Counted from the first letter of the stretch, positions 41,738-50,418 are shown. The stretch: DNA of 64,000 bases from an uncultured Muribaculaceae bacterium (GCA_958436175.1 CAUBJF010000004.1:62001-126000), one strand, 5' to 3'. Numbers and translations: made by a program. Notes: generated by a model from the sequence alone, not told the origin.

Positions 41738-42742
41738 TCAAGATTTACCGAGTAATTTTGATAAGGCTTTTTTCATAGTTCCGGATGGCTCTGCTACGAG
41801 CTTCGCGAAGCGCATGAAGTTGCAGTTGTACGAAAGAGGTACCATGATTCTGTTTCGCCTGTATCGTCCTGCCACTTCGCCGTAAGGCTGGACTATGCGC
41901 ACAGGGTTGGCTGCGATGTGTCCCAGAAAATTTTCAAGGCGGTTGTCGAAATCTTTTGACGTTTTCTCAAAACCGTTGGCAGCGCGGAGCATGGCAAGAT
42001 ATTCGCTGTCGTTGCTGTCGATGCGTCGCAGGGCCGCCAAGAACGAATCGGGTGAATCGTAATCGCCGACATTGATATAGGATTCGGGATTGAAGTCATT
42101 CTTTACGGCCTTATCGCCCCAATAGATCGGCACTGTGCCGGCAGAGAAGGATTCGAGGATTTTTTCGGTGACATATCCGGGCATGGATGAGTTTTCAAGT
42201 GCCAGATTGAATTTATAGCGACCGATAAAGTCCGTCTTGTCATCTACTCGGCCTCCTGTATTGTTGCGGAAAGCTCCTCCGTAAGCTATTGGCTTATAGC
42301 TTTCGACAGTATCTATGATTTCAAGACGGCGAGGGTGGCAGTTTGCCGAGTTGCTCATCACAAGACTGCAGAAACCGCGTCGGGTGGCTTCGATGTCGGA
42401 TTGGTCCCGGGGATTCAAAGCGTTGCTGCGGTCGTAGTGCATGAAGAGGGGATAGCGCAAGTTTCGTCCGCCGCAGTCATAGGGGTAGAAGGAGATGGCA
42501 TAGTCGCACTCATTGAAATCCGGGAAGTCGTTCTCCCCGGTGTAGTAGATTTTCAGGCAATCATACCTGTAATGCTTTCCTTTTCCGCACCGGGAATAGA
42601 AGAGTATGTCGGGAATATCGTCGGAGTCTCCGGAAATGACGCGCACGTTCCTCCGTGTCCGCAGCGCAGTCGTGAACCTGTTTTCCTCAGGGTCGAATCC
42701 CGGCCAGAAATCCACGAAGCCGACAGAAATCTCACTTGTCAT
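41738..42742 (-). CDS. GT10 alpha-(1,3/1,4)-fucosyltransferase
   Basis: The 334-residue product from the ATG at 42742 has the GT10 donor-binding signature YKFNLALENSSMPGYVTEKI and then LESFSAGTVPIYWGD, which binds GDP-fucose. The C-terminus is basic and rich in Arg/Lys, consistent with peripheral membrane association. It would transfer fucose onto GlcNAc of a surface glycan (capsule, O-antigen or a glycoprotein). The longer frame to 42844 reads into folA and is rejected. Unexpectedly it is the last gene of a thyA-folA operon, overlapping folA by 11 nt. Confidence 0.9.
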   Translation of the reverse strand: MTSEISVGFVDFWPGFDPEENRFTTALRTRRNVRVISGDSDDIPDILFYSRCGKGKHYRYDCLKIYYTGENDFPDFNECDYAISFYPYDCGGRNLRYPLFMHYDRSNALNPRDQSDIEATRRGFCSLVMSNSANCHPRRLEIIDTVESYKPIAYGGAFRNNTGGRVDDKTDFIGRYKFNLALENSSMPGYVTEKILESFSAGTVPIYWGDKAVKNDFNPESYINVGDYDSPDSFLAALRRIDSNDSEYLAMLRAANGFEKTSKDFDNRLENFLGHIAANPVRIVQPYGEVAGRYRRNRIMVPLSYNCNFMRFAKLVAEPSGTMKKALSKLLGKS

Positions 42743-43214
42743 AGGTACGTTGTAAGTCGACGAAACGGTATTTCCCTTCTCCGGGGACGATTGAGGCGAC
42801 AGTGTAGCTGTCGAGATCGAGGATGGGGAAGAAAGTATCTGCATCGGGAACCTCGTCGTCGATGACAGTGAGGTGCAGCATATCGGCGTAGGGCAGCGCG
42901 GCGCGGTAGACTGTGCTGCCGCCGATGATAAAGGTGTCGCCGGGACCTTGGGAGGCCATGCGGAGCGCAGTGTTGATGTCGGGTGCCGTCTCGATGCCGG
43001 GTGCAGTATATTCCGGATTGGATGTCAGGACTATGTTCCTGCGGCCGGGGAGCGCACCATTAGGCAGCGACTCGAAAGTACGGCGCCCCATGACGAGGGT
43101 GTTTCCCATAGTCATTGTCTTGAAGCGGCGCAGATCTTCGCGGATATGGAAGAGGAGGTCGCCACCGCGGCCGATTGCTCCTTTGCGTTCTATTGCGACT
43201 ATAAGGCGTATCAT
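42732..43214 (-). CDS. folA: Dihydrofolate reductase
   Basis: A 160-residue enzyme that regenerates tetrahydrofolate with NADPH. Motifs: LIVAIERKGAIGRGGDLLFHI (here the GDLLFHI replaces the common GDLPW), DLRRFKTMTMGNTLVMGRRTFESLP, and IGGSTVYRAALPYADMLHLT. It overlaps thyA by an ATGA junction, the standard arrangement for coupled thymidylate and folate metabolism. Confidence 0.97.
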   Translation of the reverse strand: MIRLIVAIERKGAIGRGGDLLFHIREDLRRFKTMTMGNTLVMGRRTFESLPNGALPGRRNIVLTSNPEYTAPGIETAPDINTALRMASQGPGDTFIIGGSTVYRAALPYADMLHLTVIDDEVPDADTFFPILDLDSYTVASIVPGEGKYRFVDLQRTYDK

Positions 43215-44005
43215 ACTGAGACTTCTGCTTTTATGTGGGGATGCGGATCGTAATCTTCGAGAGTGAAATCGGAATACTTGAAATCGAAGATATCTTTTAC
43301 GTCGGGGTTTATCATCATTCTCGGCAGGTGTCGGGGTTCGCGGGTGAGCTGCAGGCGTGCCTGGTCGAGATGGTTGAGGTAGAGATGGGCGTCGCCGAGA
43401 GTATGGACGAAGTCACCGGCACGGAGACCTGTGACCTGCGCCACCATCATCAGCAGGAGCGCATAGGAGGCGATATTGAAAGGCACACCGAGGAAGCAGT
43501 CGGCGCTGCGCTGATATAGCTGGAGGCTGAGACGGCCGTCGGCGATGTAGAACTGGAAGAAGGCATGGCATGGCGGCAGATTCATGTTCGGAAGGTCGGC
43601 GACGTTCCATGCGCTGACAATGATGCGGCGCGAGTCGGGGTTATGTTTGATGGTCTCGATAGCCTCGCGTATCTGGTCGATACTGCCGCCCTTGTAGTCG
43701 GGCCATGAGCGCCACTGATATCCGTAAATATGACCGAGGTCGCCATTCTCGTCGGCCCATTCGTTCCATATCCTCACACCGTTCTCCTGAAGATAATGCA
43801 CGTTGGTGTCTCCTTTGAGGAACCACAACAGTTCGTGTATAATCGACTTGAGGTGCAGTTTCTTGGTTGTGACCAGAGGGAAGCCGTCGTCGAGGTTGAA
43901 TCGCATCTGGTAGCCGAAGGTCGAAAGAGTGCCCGTGCCGGTACGGTCGCCTTTGATGGTGCCGTTTTCGAGGATGTGGCGCAGAAGGTCGAGGTATTGT
44001 TTCAT
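43211..44005 (-). CDS. thyA: Thymidylate synthase
   Basis: From the ATG at 44005 the protein is 264 residues, the same as E. coli ThyA. Key segments: DRTGTGTLSTFGYQMRF, LHLKSIIHELLWFLKGDTN, SAWNVADLPNMNLPPCHAFF with the catalytic Cys, and LYQRSADCFLGVPFNIAS. It methylates dUMP to dTMP, consuming methylene-THF. The frame continues to 44677, but that extension is the upstream gene read out of frame. Its ATG overlaps the stop of the ferredoxin-type gene. Confidence 0.98.
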   Translation of the reverse strand: MKQYLDLLRHILENGTIKGDRTGTGTLSTFGYQMRFNLDDGFPLVTTKKLHLKSIIHELLWFLKGDTNVHYLQENGVRIWNEWADENGDLGHIYGYQWRSWPDYKGGSIDQIREAIETIKHNPDSRRIIVSAWNVADLPNMNLPPCHAFFQFYIADGRLSLQLYQRSADCFLGVPFNIASYALLLMMVAQVTGLRAGDFVHTLGDAHLYLNHLDQARLQLTREPRHLPRMMINPDVKDIFDFKYSDFTLEDYDPHPHIKAEVSV

Positions 44006-44817
44006 TTCGTAATATTTTTTGCACTTGATGTAGGCTGCATAAGGGGGGTGCGCACCCTGTGGCGCCCTGTGCGATATATTATCGCGTTGTTGGGGCAGAC
44101 CGCCGTGCAGTCGAAGCATACGACGCAGCGTGAAAGATCGACGCTCTTGGTGTCCAGGTCTATACATTCGGCTTTGCAGACACGTTCGCATTCCCCGCAG
44201 TTGATACAGCGGTCGGTGTTGATGTCGATATGGAACACTGCATGACGCGATGCAGCGCCGAGCAGTGTGCCGACGGGGCATACGCTGTTGCATATGATAC
44301 GGCCCCGGCGCCATGAGCACACCGCTATGACTATGGCGGTTGCAGCTGCTATGCCGGTGGCACTCAGCGAGAAGATCACACTGTCGGGCTGTAGGCCCAG
44401 GGGCACGACGATGAGCTGTGTCACCATCCTTGCATATGCCGAGTAGGGGTCGAGCAGAGCCGGGATTGTAGCGCTGCCGGTGAGCATCAGCGCAAAGGCG
44501 ATTATTACGAAAACGATGCGTGTACGTCCCATGTCGGGACGAAAAAAGAAATTCTTTCTGCGTCCGCCGACTCTCATGATGGCCGCCGTGCAGTCCATGG
44601 CGGTGCCGAGCGGACACACCAGGGAACAGTATATGCGACCGTAGATGATTGTCACGGCAGCCCAGAAAATAAGGCATACCGCGGCTCCGGAGATGAGGGC
44701 TGTCAGAATCTGCATGCGTACGAAGACGCTGTCATAGCCGCAGATTAGTGCCCATGTGGGCACCGCCATCGCCAGAAGGGCGACAATTATGCGGATAATA
44801 CGGATGGTTGCGTACAT
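44002..44817 (-). CDS. Membrane protein with two 4Fe-4S sites (NapH/NosR/YccM-like)
   Basis: A 271-residue protein with about five membrane helices. Two CxxxCP motifs on cytoplasmic loops (CSLVCPLGTAMD and CNSVCPVGTLLG) are followed by a C-terminal ferredoxin pair (CINCGECERVCKAEC and CVVCFDCTAVCPNN). This is the layout of NapH/MauN/YccM-type electron transfer proteins, which pass electrons between the quinone pool and redox enzymes. No partner oxidoreductase is nearby. It heads the thyA-folA-GT10 operon; its stop overlaps the thyA ATG. Confidence 0.9.
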   Translation of the reverse strand: MYATIRIIRIIVALLAMAVPTWALICGYDSVFVRMQILTALISGAAVCLIFWAAVTIIYGRIYCSLVCPLGTAMDCTAAIMRVGGRRKNFFFRPDMGRTRIVFVIIAFALMLTGSATIPALLDPYSAYARMVTQLIVVPLGLQPDSVIFSLSATGIAAATAIVIAVCSWRRGRIICNSVCPVGTLLGAASRHAVFHIDINTDRCINCGECERVCKAECIDLDTKSVDLSRCVVCFDCTAVCPNNAIIYRTGRHRVRTPLMQPTSSAKNITK

Positions 44818-44821
44818 GGTG

Positions 44822-44829
44822 CAAAATTA
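44822..44829 (-). promoter_or_regulatory. -7 box of the ferredoxin-thyA-folA-GT10 operon
   Basis: On the minus strand TAATTTTG lies 4 nt before the ATG at 44817, the same arrangement as at 30551. No good TTG is seen at -33. Confidence 0.5.
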
Positions 44830-44837
44830 AGGAAAAA

Positions 44838-44870
44838 TTTGCTTATGAGGTGGCTTTATTCGTATCTTTG
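44838..44870 (+). promoter_or_regulatory. Promoter of the RyR-domain operon
   Basis: TTTG (44838-44841), a 21-nt spacer, then TATCTTTG (44863-44870). The box lies inside the longest frame of the next gene, so that gene must start further downstream (GTG at 44899). Confidence 0.75.
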
Positions 44871-44898
44871 CAGTATATACATCGAAATAACTTGTGTT

Positions 44899-47175
44899 GT
44901 GAAATCCCCGAAGCTGTATCTCTATTTGCGTAAAACCCCGACATGGGCGTGGCTACTCATTGTCCTGGCGATAATAGTGCTGTGCTGCTGGGCCTTGGCC
45001 CGATGGCCGGTCCTTGTGTCATCCGGACAATACGTAATGCCCCTGCTTTCGTTCATCCTCGCATGGATACTTGTGACGCTGCCTCGGCGCTTCGTGGAGC
45101 ATAAGGGCTTGCTGGTCATTATGTTCCTTGTGCTTGTCTGTCTCGGTATTTACGTCTACAGCCGCAAGGAGATGATAGGCGATTATCCTTTGACGGCTAC
45201 CCGGCTGCTATATCCGGTCACCAGCGCTCTCAGCTCCTTTTTCCCTTCCCGAGGCGACTATCAGGCATGGAGCTGTGACGTTGACGGTACTTTTGTGTTC
45301 TGGTACTATCTGTTCCACTATCTGTCGTACTTCTTTCTGGCATGGATGGGCTTTTCGTTGTTTGGACGTCAGATGCTCAACCGTCTTTCGGAGACCCTGA
45401 TGACTTATCGAGAAAAAGATTTCTTCTGGGGGTACAGCGAGGGCGGTAATGAACTTGCACACGACATTATCAGGAAATATCCCGACGAAGAGCCTGTCTT
45501 TCTGCTCGATGACAGCGACAAGGCCGATCATGCCCACAATTCGAAAGTGATAGCTCATCTCGGCAACAGCGGAATCGTGGCTTTCAATGTCGACTTTGAC
45601 CGTCTTGTGACAAAGCCAAAGTATTTCCGCGGAGGCAACCGCCTGTGGAAGCGTCTGAACCGTAATGGCCGCTACTTCGGGGGGCGCCGTCATTTTTTCA
45701 TCACCGAAGACCAGGATTTCAATGTCAAGATGGCACTGCTGGTACTCCGTCAGCTCAAAAACGAGGTGCCGAACATCCAGCACCGCACTATCCTGTATGT
45801 GCGTAGCGAGCAGCCATATATCGATGCTTTTTTCCAGAACGAACTCGACAGCGATCCTGAGCTGAAACAGAAGGTAGCCTTCAAAATATTCAGCCAGTCG
45901 GACCTCACGAGCCGCCGCTTTGTCCAGAATCATCCTGTCCTCGAACTCCGCAACAGGCTGCGGCCCGACGGCTCGGAGATTATAAGTCTCGACAGCGAGG
46001 AGTGTGTCGTCCGGGGGCATGTCAGGATGCTGATGCTCGGGCTTGGATGGACCGGGATGGACCTCCTCAAGAAAATCGTCGCCGATGCTGCCTTCGGGGA
46101 TGGCTTCAAGCTCGACATCACCATCATCGACGATGACTACCGCTATAAACACGGGCATTACCAGAATGTTATCGACGAAGCCAACCGTCATGGTATAGGT
46201 ATAGTTGTCAATCCTCATGTGTGGGTCAACGATGACGATGAGATAGTCGACAGAGGTGCTGAAGGAGCTCGACGTCGATCCGTTCATGTCGTCAACAGCA
46301 CACTTTTTTACAGCTGGCTTGCCAGCAAGGAAAGGATTCTCGACTTCGACCGTATTATCGTGGCCCTCGGCAATGACGAGCTCAACATCAATACGGCATT
46401 GCAGCTCAACCGCTTCCGCCTCAACTACCTCGGGCCGCAGCATGCCGGTCAGGATTCGAGATGTATGCCGGAAAAAATCATGGTGCATGTCCGCGACCGT
46501 GACCGTTACAGCTACTACACAACGCAGTCTTCGCCGATTGTCACCTTTGGAAGTATAAACCACATTTATACCTGCGATGTGCTTTTGGCGGAGAATATGG
46601 ACAAAGTCGCCAAGCTCGTAAATCTCGTATATAATAAGTCTGACGTGGAGATAGTTCCGCGGGAGGTGATGCTTCAGGCACTTGGTCGGAAAGGCTGTGA
46701 GGGTGAAGCGGATCTGCTATGGAACACATCGATATTCAATAAGGATTCGAGCCGTGCCGTGGCCTTGAATATCAATAATATAATGACAATCGTCGGTGGG
46801 ACGGATAAATTCGAAGCCCGGATTGCGAATCCTGCCATTCTCGAACGTCTCGCAAATCTTGAACATCTGCGCTGGTGTGCATTCCACTGTATGAACGGAG
46901 TCAAGCCGTGGGCCATAGAGAAAGTAACTACCCCTAACGGAAAGCTTTGTTTCAGGAGCATAAGTTCGCCGGCACGACATGCCTGCTTTGTACCGTTCGA
47001 CGAACTCGACAAGGTGGCAGAACGTGTCAACGCGATTATCGAGCAGGAAAACCGTCGGACAGGAGAACACAGGAAAAAACAGAATTATAAGGCTACCGAT
47101 CGACGTATCATACGTCATTTCAATATTTTCAATACTATTATTTCGACTACAGACGGTCTCGACTGCTCAAAATAA
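44899..47175 (+). CDS. Membrane protein with two Rossmann/RCK-like domains and RyR-like tail (channel-like, unknown function)
   Basis: 758 residues from the GTG at 44899; longer starts lie in the promoter. Four hydrophobic helices lie in the first ~155 residues (about 14-35, 45-62, 69-88, 130-153). A first Rossmann-like domain follows (FFWGYSEGGNELAHDII, FLLDDSD), then a second (VRMLMLGLGWTGMDLLKK, ITIIDDDY) with an RCK-like strand FDRIIVALGNDELNINTAL. The C-terminal part contains LANLEHLRWCAFHCMNG, which resembles the H/W core of RyR domains. The arrangement recalls CASTOR/POLLUX and TrkA/RCK-gated channels, but I cannot see a canonical K+ selectivity filter. First gene of a five-gene operon whose third gene is a stand-alone RyR domain. 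Confidence 0.75.
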   Translation: MKSPKLYLYLRKTPTWAWLLIVLAIIVLCCWALARWPVLVSSGQYVMPLLSFILAWILVTLPRRFVEHKGLLVIMFLVLVCLGIYVYSRKEMIGDYPLTATRLLYPVTSALSSFFPSRGDYQAWSCDVDGTFVFWYYLFHYLSYFFLAWMGFSLFGRQMLNRLSETLMTYREKDFFWGYSEGGNELAHDIIRKYPDEEPVFLLDDSDKADHAHNSKVIAHLGNSGIVAFNVDFDRLVTKPKYFRGGNRLWKRLNRNGRYFGGRRHFFITEDQDFNVKMALLVLRQLKNEVPNIQHRTILYVRSEQPYIDAFFQNELDSDPELKQKVAFKIFSQSDLTSRRFVQNHPVLELRNRLRPDGSEIISLDSEECVVRGHVRMLMLGLGWTGMDLLKKIVADAAFGDGFKLDITIIDDDYRYKHGHYQNVIDEANRHGIGIVVNPHVWVNDDDEIVDRGAEGARRRSVHVVNSTLFYSWLASKERILDFDRIIVALGNDELNINTALQLNRFRLNYLGPQHAGQDSRCMPEKIMVHVRDRDRYSYYTTQSSPIVTFGSINHIYTCDVLLAENMDKVAKLVNLVYNKSDVEIVPREVMLQALGRKGCEGEADLLWNTSIFNKDSSRAVALNINNIMTIVGGTDKFEARIANPAILERLANLEHLRWCAFHCMNGVKPWAIEKVTTPNGKLCFRSISSPARHACFVPFDELDKVAERVNAIIEQENRRTGEHRKKQNYKATDRRIIRHFNIFNTIISTTDGLDCSK

Positions 47176-47191
47176 CAGTTAAAAATAAGAT

Positions 47192-47989
47192 ATGTCAATG
47201 ACAGATAAGGATATAAAGAAATACCGCCTCGCAGTGTTTGTCAACGCTGTGCTGTTGCGTACCGACAGTCCTGATGTGTCGCGGCTGTCGAACATGATGT
47301 ACAAGGAGCTGATGATCAGCAATCCCGACAGTTTCGCCTCTATCGGCACTATGGCAGAGAAAGCTTTTCAGCAGATTATGGCCGAGGAACTGCCGTCCTC
47401 GATATTGGATGGTAATGACAATAAGCTCCCCGAAGGCCTCCGCCCCTCAGTACGCGAGAGAGTAGAGGCAAGACTCGAGATATTTCTCGCGTCCAAGGAA
47501 ATGGAAGATAAACAGGCCCGTTTCGAGGATGCCGCGCGCAGGCTTCTCGATCAGGTAGGCTGGCATTATGGTATCATCAATCTGCCGGAAGCTGTCGACG
47601 CGTTGCTCAACAAGCTGCGCCGCCAGATCAAGGTCTATGAATGTTCGATGAACCTGGCGAACCATTATATAGATATCGAGCCACTGTATGAGGAGGCTAA
47701 AAAGATCTCCCTTGGCGAGAAAATACGCAAGGACAATGGTAAGGATGTTGCCGAATTCTATACGGCGCTGTGCGAGAATACACGGACTTCATGTACGAAA
47801 ATCATAGCTCGTTTCTCACGCGACCTTCTTAAATCCATATGCGAGAATCCCGGGTGGGTCAAGCTGAATGAATCCAATATCAAACTGCGTGAAAACTGTC
47901 GCCGCTTCGTGGAGCAGTTTGATATTCCCGAGGATTATCTTGGTTTGTTCTCGAATCCGGATGTTTCAGATATAGAGGAATATATATGA
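47192..47989 (+). CDS. Helical protein of unknown family, RyR operon (265 aa)
   Basis: I do not recognise it. It is soluble, charged and almost fully helical, with no signal peptide or membrane segment. The N-terminal stretch (KKYRLAVFVNAVLLRTDSPD) and the central part (LLDQVGWHYGIINLPEAVDALLNKL) look like structured helices; the C-terminus ends in an acidic tail DVSDIEEYI. It starts 16 nt after the membrane protein and its stop overlaps the RyR gene by ATGA, so the three products are likely made in fixed ratio and may form a complex. Confidence 0.8.
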   Translation: MSMTDKDIKKYRLAVFVNAVLLRTDSPDVSRLSNMMYKELMISNPDSFASIGTMAEKAFQQIMAEELPSSILDGNDNKLPEGLRPSVRERVEARLEIFLASKEMEDKQARFEDAARRLLDQVGWHYGIINLPEAVDALLNKLRRQIKVYECSMNLANHYIDIEPLYEEAKKISLGEKIRKDNGKDVAEFYTALCENTRTSCTKIIARFSRDLLKSICENPGWVKLNESNIKLRENCRRFVEQFDIPEDYLGLFSNPDVSDIEEYI

Positions 47990-48279
47990 GCCAGTATATC
48001 CCAAATCCTATCGATACGCATGATGTGGTTCTGCCTCCCGAACTTATCGCTCTCGGTGAGAAGATCGCCGAAAATGTGCATGAGGCATGGGCTGCCGGAC
48101 GATACGCTCAAGGATGGCGGTATGGCAAAGAACGCGACGACCAAAGGCGTCTGACACCTTGCATGGCCCCTTACGACCAGCTAAGCGAGGAAGAAAAGGA
48201 CTATGACCGCACTACGGCCATGGCTACTCTTCGCCTCGTCTGCAAGCTCGGTTTTGAAATCAGGAAAGCTGTCGACTGA
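47986..48279 (+). CDS. Stand-alone RyR (ryanodine receptor) domain protein
   Basis: At 97 residues this is a single RyR repeat (Pfam RyR type). Diagnostic segments are YIPNPIDTHDVVLPPEL, IAENVHEAWAAGRYAQGWRYG, LTPCMAPYDQLSEEEKDYDR and TAMATLRLVCKLGFEI; all match the repeat found in animal ryanodine receptors and in bacterial proteins. Bacterial RyR domains have been proposed to recognise nucleotide-derived ligands, but the ligand is not established as far as I know. It is translationally coupled to the preceding helical protein and directly abuts the helicase gene (stop TGA followed immediately by ATG). Confidence 0.92.
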   Translation: MSQYIPNPIDTHDVVLPPELIALGEKIAENVHEAWAAGRYAQGWRYGKERDDQRRLTPCMAPYDQLSEEEKDYDRTTAMATLRLVCKLGFEIRKAVD

Positions 48280-50418
48280 ATGACATATCTCGACTCTCTC
48301 AACAAGGGGCAGCTTGAGGCTGTCGAAACAACGGAAGGTCCCGTCCGGGTCATTGCTGGCGCGGGAACGGGTAAAACCAAGGCTCTCACTTCCCGTTTCT
48401 GTTACCTTGCCGATGCTCTCGGTGTTGACCCCGGTTCGATACTTTGTGTCACGTTTACCAACAAAGCTGCCGCCGAGATGAAGCAGCGCATACGGCGTGC
48501 CCTCGGTGACTTCGACCTCGGTTATATCTGCACTTTTCATTCTTTCTGTGTTCGCCTGCTCAAAGAGGATATACATGTCCTTAACTATCCTTCGAACTTC
48601 ATTATAATCGACGAGGACGACCGCACGACTCTGCTGCAAAAGGTCTATAATGATATGGGCCTGACGCTGAAGGAACTCCCTATAAAGCGTGCTGTCGAAT
48701 ACATAGAACGTCGTAAAGATGCCTCGGACGACTATCTCCGTTACATCCGCGAGTTCGACAACGAACAGTTGCTGCTTCGCAGCGTGCGCAATGCCGACCG
48801 CTTCGACGAGATTTTCCAGCGTTATATCTACGAGCAGAAGAAGAACTATGCCTGCGATTTCGACGATATAATAATCTTTACGGCCCACATTCTCCGCAAC
48901 AATCCGCAGATACTTGGCAAGTGGCAGCAGAGGATGCAATATGTGATGGTCGACGAATTTCAGGATGTCAGTCCCCGGCAGTACGAGATTGCCCGCATGC
49001 TCTCGGGCGAGCACCGCAACCTCTTTATCGTCGGCGACCCTGACCAGACTATCTATACCTGGAGAGGTGCCGATGTGAGAATGTTTCTCGATTTCCCAAA
49101 GCTTTATCCCGACCAGGTTACAATAGAAATCGGTCTCAACTACCGCTCGACACCTGAAATCGTAAGTCCCGGTAATGCCCTTATTGCCCATAATGCCAAC
49201 AGATATCCTAAATCCTTGAAGGCCGTCGGTCCTGCCGGGGAAAAACCTCTGTTCTATCATGCATGTTCCGAAAAAGACGAAGCAAAATGGGTTGCCGGAG
49301 CCATTCGGTCGCTTGTGGAAACGGATGGCATCGCACTCCATGACATAGCTGTGCTCTATCGCGCCCACCATATATCGCGTCCACTCGAAGAAAGACTTAT
49401 TAAAGACGGAATTGCCTATAAGATATATAGTGGAACGGCTTTCTATGCCCGTCGTGAGGTCAAGGATGTGATATGCTATCTGCGTATGCTCCTGACTGCC
49501 GACGATATGGCATTCGAACGTACCATCAACACTCCTCCGCGAGGTATAGGAAAGAAAAAAATGGCTTTCCTGCGCTCGGAGGCGGCCCGTACGGGCGAGA
49601 CCCTGATGGAAACTCTGAGCGCCAACATATCCAGTCCCATGTTTGCCCATACCAAGGCCGCGGCCTATATCGGTGCTATCGGCGCAGTAAAAGAGCTCGT
49701 CGCTACGCTGCCTTTGGGTGATATACTACAGAAAATCCTCGATCTCAGCGGTTATGAGGAGTTCCTGCGCAACCTCAGCGAATGGGAGCGGCTCGACAAT
49801 CTCGCCGAACTCAAACGTGCCATCGAAGAAGCCGGTCATGACGAGGATGCTACCCTCGAAGACTTCGTATCCCGCGTGGCATTGCTGACGAATTATGACG
49901 GCAGCCGCGACGAAACCGACAGCCTTCGCCTCATGACCGTACATACGGCCAAAGGCATGGAATTTCCATATGTCTTCGTCTACGGCATGAATGAGGGGGC
50001 ATTCCCTTCTCGGCGTAGCTCCAGCCCTGAGGAAATAGAGGAGGAGCGGCGACTGGCATACGTGGCCATTACCCGTGCCGGAAAAGGTCTGTTCATGAGC
50101 GACAGCGAGGGTTTCAACCACGATAATACCGGCAAGGCGACCTCACGTTTTGTCTACGAGATGGGACTCGAAAACCTGCGCTTCGACCGTCCCGTCCCGC
50201 CTCAGCCGTCGATTCAGCCTCAGCCGTCGAATACGTCTTCGAAAGCACGGTTCCGCAGCGGCGACACTGTGATGCATAAGGTATTTGGCCGCGGAATGAT
50301 AATGGAAGTCGATGCCGGGCGAGAAGTATATACCATACAGTTCGATAAACTGACAACTCCGCGGACACTGCGTTTCGCAGCTCCGCTGGAGCCTTATGAC
50401 CCTGAAAAGTACGAATGA
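48280..50418 (+). CDS. pcrA: UvrD/PcrA-type DNA helicase
   Basis: A 712-residue SF1A helicase. Motif I is AGAGTGKTKALTSRF, Ia CVTFTNKAAAEMKQRI, II VMVDEFQDVSPRQYE, III VGDPDQTIYTWRGAD, IV LNYRSTPEIV, V LMTVHTAKGMEFPYVF, VI YVAITRAGKGL. A C-terminal tudor-like segment follows a Pro/Gln-rich linker (VMHKVFGRGMIMEVD), as in PcrA. It unwinds 3'-to-5' in repair and replication restart. It begins on the base after the RyR stop codon, so it is co-translated with a gene set to which it has no obvious link. Confidence 0.95.
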   Translation: MTYLDSLNKGQLEAVETTEGPVRVIAGAGTGKTKALTSRFCYLADALGVDPGSILCVTFTNKAAAEMKQRIRRALGDFDLGYICTFHSFCVRLLKEDIHVLNYPSNFIIIDEDDRTTLLQKVYNDMGLTLKELPIKRAVEYIERRKDASDDYLRYIREFDNEQLLLRSVRNADRFDEIFQRYIYEQKKNYACDFDDIIIFTAHILRNNPQILGKWQQRMQYVMVDEFQDVSPRQYEIARMLSGEHRNLFIVGDPDQTIYTWRGADVRMFLDFPKLYPDQVTIEIGLNYRSTPEIVSPGNALIAHNANRYPKSLKAVGPAGEKPLFYHACSEKDEAKWVAGAIRSLVETDGIALHDIAVLYRAHHISRPLEERLIKDGIAYKIYSGTAFYARREVKDVICYLRMLLTADDMAFERTINTPPRGIGKKKMAFLRSEAARTGETLMETLSANISSPMFAHTKAAAYIGAIGAVKELVATLPLGDILQKILDLSGYEEFLRNLSEWERLDNLAELKRAIEEAGHDEDATLEDFVSRVALLTNYDGSRDETDSLRLMTVHTAKGMEFPYVFVYGMNEGAFPSRRSSSPEEIEEERRLAYVAITRAGKGLFMSDSEGFNHDNTGKATSRFVYEMGLENLRFDRPVPPQPSIQPQPSNTSSKARFRSGDTVMHKVFGRGMIMEVDAGREVYTIQFDKLTTPRTLRFAAPLEPYDPEKYE

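Noticed and set aside
44006..44677. N-terminal extension making thyA appear to be a 488-residue fusion
   Set aside because: The extension is the ferredoxin-type gene read in another frame, and ThyA from 44005 has the canonical 264 residues.
45208..46563. 451-codon minus-strand frame opposite the RCK/RyR-like membrane protein
   Set aside because: Val/Asp/Glu-rich shadow without features; the plus-strand protein has clear helices and Rossmann motifs.
48181..49650. 489-codon minus-strand frame opposite the helicase
   Set aside because: Antisense of PcrA motifs I-IV; no recognisable protein content.
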